Source of the DNA: Diogma glabrata
Lineage: Eukaryota; Arthropoda; Insecta; Diptera; Cylindrotomidae
Assembly (NCBI GenBank): GCA_963693315.1
Contig: OY856188.1
Coordinates: forward strand, 244,881,926 to 244,945,925
Direction: 5' to 3'
Length of the DNA: 64,000 nt
Part shown: piece after piece, positions 61,592 through 64,000 of the stretch
How positions within the stretch are numbered: the stretch's first letter is position 1
Layout: the number at the start of each line of letters is the position of its first letter
Notes under the pieces: generated by a model
The model's input: the letters and a program-made list of their open reading frames with translations, nothing else
Database searches by the model: none
Told to the model about the DNA's origin: nothing
Translations under genes and position numbers: made by a program

Positions 61592-61792
61592 ATGAAAAAT
61601 TACCAACTAATTCTTAGCATCGTCGTGTGTGCAATACTTATTTGTGAAGTACAACCAATAGTCGTTCCTGTTTGCCCTAAAGGGGAACGACTAACTCATT
61701 TTAGAACATGTGTTGCTGTAAAGTACAATAAACCTTCAAAAGACGACAGTGGAATACACATTGTTACAATCCTGGAGGGCGGCTCGTTTTAG
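61592..61792 (+). CDS. Small secreted two-cysteine peptide (candidate gene)
   Basis: The frame encodes 66 aa from the Met at 61592. An in-frame Met at 61559 would add 11 residues, but the second start gives a textbook signal peptide: a basic start (MKNYQL), a hydrophobic core (ILSIVVCAILIC), and likely cleavage around EVQP. The mature part, about 43 residues, has exactly two cysteines in CPKGERLTHFRTC, able to form one disulfide loop. It has a charged middle (KYNKPSKDD) and a hydrophobic tail ending LEGGSF. Insects have many short secreted peptides with a CPxGxxxxxxxxC loop, some immune-related, but I cannot assign a family. It is single-exon, has a TATA box upstream, and has no retroelement neighbours. 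The main doubt is chance occurrence. Confidence 0.6.
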   Translation: MKNYQLILSIVVCAILICEVQPIVVPVCPKGERLTHFRTCVAVKYNKPSKDDSGIHIVTILEGGSF

Positions 61793-61799
61793 CCGTTTA

Positions 61800-63000
61800 A
61801 AGGTATTTTGTTTTTATAAAATGCTTGCATAAAGTGTTGAAAATGTGCTTATGAAATGGAAATAATTTAGTAATATTACAAATTTGTGTTGTACTCTTTA
61901 GAAATAATGTTATATTTAACTTACAAATAGATTTTTCTGATTCTACTGATTTGTAACCTTGTTGCATAAATTCTTTGTAAGGTTCTCTAATTTCAGCCTA
62001 TATCAGTTTACTTATTCGATATAAAATTTGTTCATTTACATATTTCATTCAACAACATTTGTATCTGTTCGCCACATACAGTGTTTGTTTATAGCAGCAT
62101 TTAGATAAAACTGTGATTAATGATCAGTTAATAATCTATTATGTTGCAACTTCGTATATAAGGGGGGTTTTGCAAAACTCAAAATAATTCTGAATCACAA
62201 CTTTCGTTCGGGACTTTTTTATAATTGTTTTTGATGTACTTGTACTCAGTCGTTGGAAACCATACTAAAGTCGTAATAATCACTTTAGCGATCCTGCTAA
62301 AATCCAAATATAGGTGGAATTTTTGGTCTAGCCAGTAATAGTTTATTTTTTATTAATACTACAGTGGAGCAAGGGAATGCTACAAAAAAAACCTTTATAT
62401 CATCGTAAGTCGTTTAAGTACAACATATTGGTCACTTCAGCGTAATATGACCAGGAATAAGTGAATCTTTTCTACCTTCAATTACAGTCTCAGAGAGGTG
62501 GTTTTCATTTCAAGGCGTCTATCTAATATTTGTTTATAAATAAATGTGGCATACGAACTAATCTTAATGAAGAAAAAACGATACTAACTAACATGGGATT
62601 GTTTATCCTTTTTATAAAGCAGAACAATAATTTTTAGAAACATCCGTCGGTTTCTTAAACGTTTATAACGTTTTTCGTTTATTTGTAGTTCCAATATTGT
62701 TATTGTTTTATGCAGAGAAATTGAACTTGCATTATTTTTGGTCAACTGTAATTTTTCGTTTTTTCTGTCTTGTGGGTCATTCATTAATGATTGTTTTGAG
62801 GAATAAATTTTAGTGACTTTCTGATAACATACATTGAGTTAGGCAATTTTGTTTTTAACATTGATAAAATTATTCGCCACACTATCAGGCTGATTCTGAC
62901 ATAGCCTCACAGATGTCATAGTAAAGACTTTTCTCTTAGCTAAGACTAAAACCTCTTAAATGCAATTCTGTATGTAGTCACAACTGTGAGACGGTGAGAT
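61800..63000. other. AT-rich non-coding DNA
   Basis: No gene recognised. Confidence 0.45.
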
Positions 63001-63545
63001 TGGTGAGAGTACACCGTGTTTTTCACATTATTTCGATTATCTCGTGAACCATCAATCCGATGAACTTAAAATTTGAGGTGCTTATAAAACTAACCTATCC
63101 ACACAAGATGGCGGGTTAAAAAATAAATAAAGTTGTGTTCGTTTGTTTTAAAGAGGTACGATGTAAAGCCTTTGAGAACATACATTTTTTATCGAGACGA
63201 ATAGGGTATCATATGAAAGGACTTCATTTCAGCATTATTTAAAAATGGTTTTTGGAATCTTACACCTCACCATTTTTTGTATAATTTTGAATAATGACGT
63301 TTTCTTCGTGTTTTCTTACCTCGATTAGCTCCGAACCTAACTGATCGAAAATCTTCAAATATGTTTGGAATGATAGAAAAATGAGTAGGTTTTTAATGAA
63401 AAATATAGAGTGAAAAATATAAAGTGGCAGATACTCATAACTATATTTATTAAAGGGGTGGGAATGTTAAGGGGTAAAATCATCATTTAAAACCAGGTCA
63501 TGTGGGGTGTCATTTGAAAAAGCACTTGATTTTAGAAATATTGAT
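63000..63545 (+). repeat. Dispersed repeat related to 17,690-18,830
   Basis: GGGTATCATATGAAAGGAC (63,207) and GTGGGGTGTCATTTGAAAAAGC (63,501) are variants of the GGTATCATATGAAAGG word in the earlier array. Spacing between them is about 294 bases. Confidence 0.55.
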
Positions 63546-64000
63546 GTCACCTAACTTAGCCCCGCCATTTTTAAGAAAATTAAAAACAAAGATTGTGCTG
63601 TATTGTGCTACAGTTGTGCTGGATGTGCTACTCAGAAAGAATGCCATATCACCAATGGAAAAAAGTTGGCACGCTGAAACAATTTTTCGAGCAGAAGTTA
63701 GCCTCGCCATTTTCAAAAATCTGAAAAACAAAGGTTGTCCTGTATTGTCCTCTATTGTCCTCTATTGTCCCTAAATAGCACAACTAGCACAACTCTAACA
63801 CCGTGCAGCAGACCCTTTGTTTTTATTTTATTCCAAAATGGCGGGGCTAACTTTTACTCGAAAAAATGATTTTAGTGTTATAAAATTTTTCCACTAGGGA
63901 TATGAAATTTTTTTCTAAATAGCACAACCAGCACAACTCGAGAACAGTACAGAACAACCTTTGTTTTTCAGATTTTTCAAAATGGCGGGGCTAACTTCTG
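63545..64000. repeat. Inverted repeat with TTGTCC minisatellite, cut by the window end
   Basis: TAGCCCCGCCATTTT (63,557) and TAGCCTCGCCATTTTC (63,700) are mirrored by AAAATGGCGGGGCTAACTT (63,836) and again at 63,979. Between them are AAAACAAAG-TTGT-CTGTATTGT and, mirrored, ACAACCTTTGTTTTTCAG. The word TATTGTCCTC repeats three times at 63,742-63,770. The structure continues beyond 64,000. Confidence 0.75.

Overview
The window is AT-rich, gene-poor and repeat-dense eukaryotic DNA. It has Jockey-like and I/R1-like LINEs, BEL/Pao and Ty3/gypsy relics, a hAT element with an 8-bp target duplication, foldback elements, satellites and GTATG-rich microsatellites. This mix points to an insect, most likely a dipteran; that assignment is inferred from repeat composition, not from a marker gene. 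No rRNA, CRISPR array, canonical tRNA or bacterial operon was seen. Most long open frames are chance AT-rich frames or retroelement debris.

Layout. 1-1,000: a CpG-richer segment ending in a strong GTGAGT donor-like site. 4,861-5,579: the end of a Ty3/gypsy-type element with its 3' LTR. 7,501-8,470: a 330-bp satellite. 10,397-10,842: two palindromic MITEs. 11,735-15,940: a foldback element holding a 148-bp tandem array and a 5'-truncated Jockey-like LINE with the only intact RT frame in the window. 17,690-20,095: satellite and MITE-like arrays. 20,325-25,205: a 55-75 bp repeat array split by other DNA, including a perfect 35-bp hairpin and a decayed hAT element. 26,094-26,605: a structured repeat joined to a broken RT. 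29,920-30,340: a 74-bp tandem repeat.

33,751-42,216 is a nest of inverted repeats. A foldback element (FB-A) has a 5.1-kb insertion (FB-B, 11-bp target duplication) in its left arm. FB-B in turn carries a roughly 1.4-kb repeat (here 'element X') and an almost perfect 620+620 bp palindrome.

44,168-44,823 is a gypsy integrase relic. 49,800-51,273 is a second element X copy enclosing an unrecognised coding-like fragment. 52,880-56,371 (minus) is a BEL/Pao pseudogene with an internal inverted patch. 56,590-59,090 (minus) is an I/R1-like LINE pseudogene with endonuclease, RT and RNase H remnants. 61,592-61,792 is the best candidate host gene, a small secreted two-cysteine peptide behind a TATA box. 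63,545-64,000 is an inverted repeat with a short minisatellite, cut by the window edge.

The strongest leads are the perfect hairpin at 20,829-20,904, the long palindrome at 36,369-37,750, the structured motif conserved in three element X copies, and the nested foldbacks that give a relative insertion order. None is a multi-gene system in the usual sense; the interest lies in structured repeats and possible small-RNA precursors.
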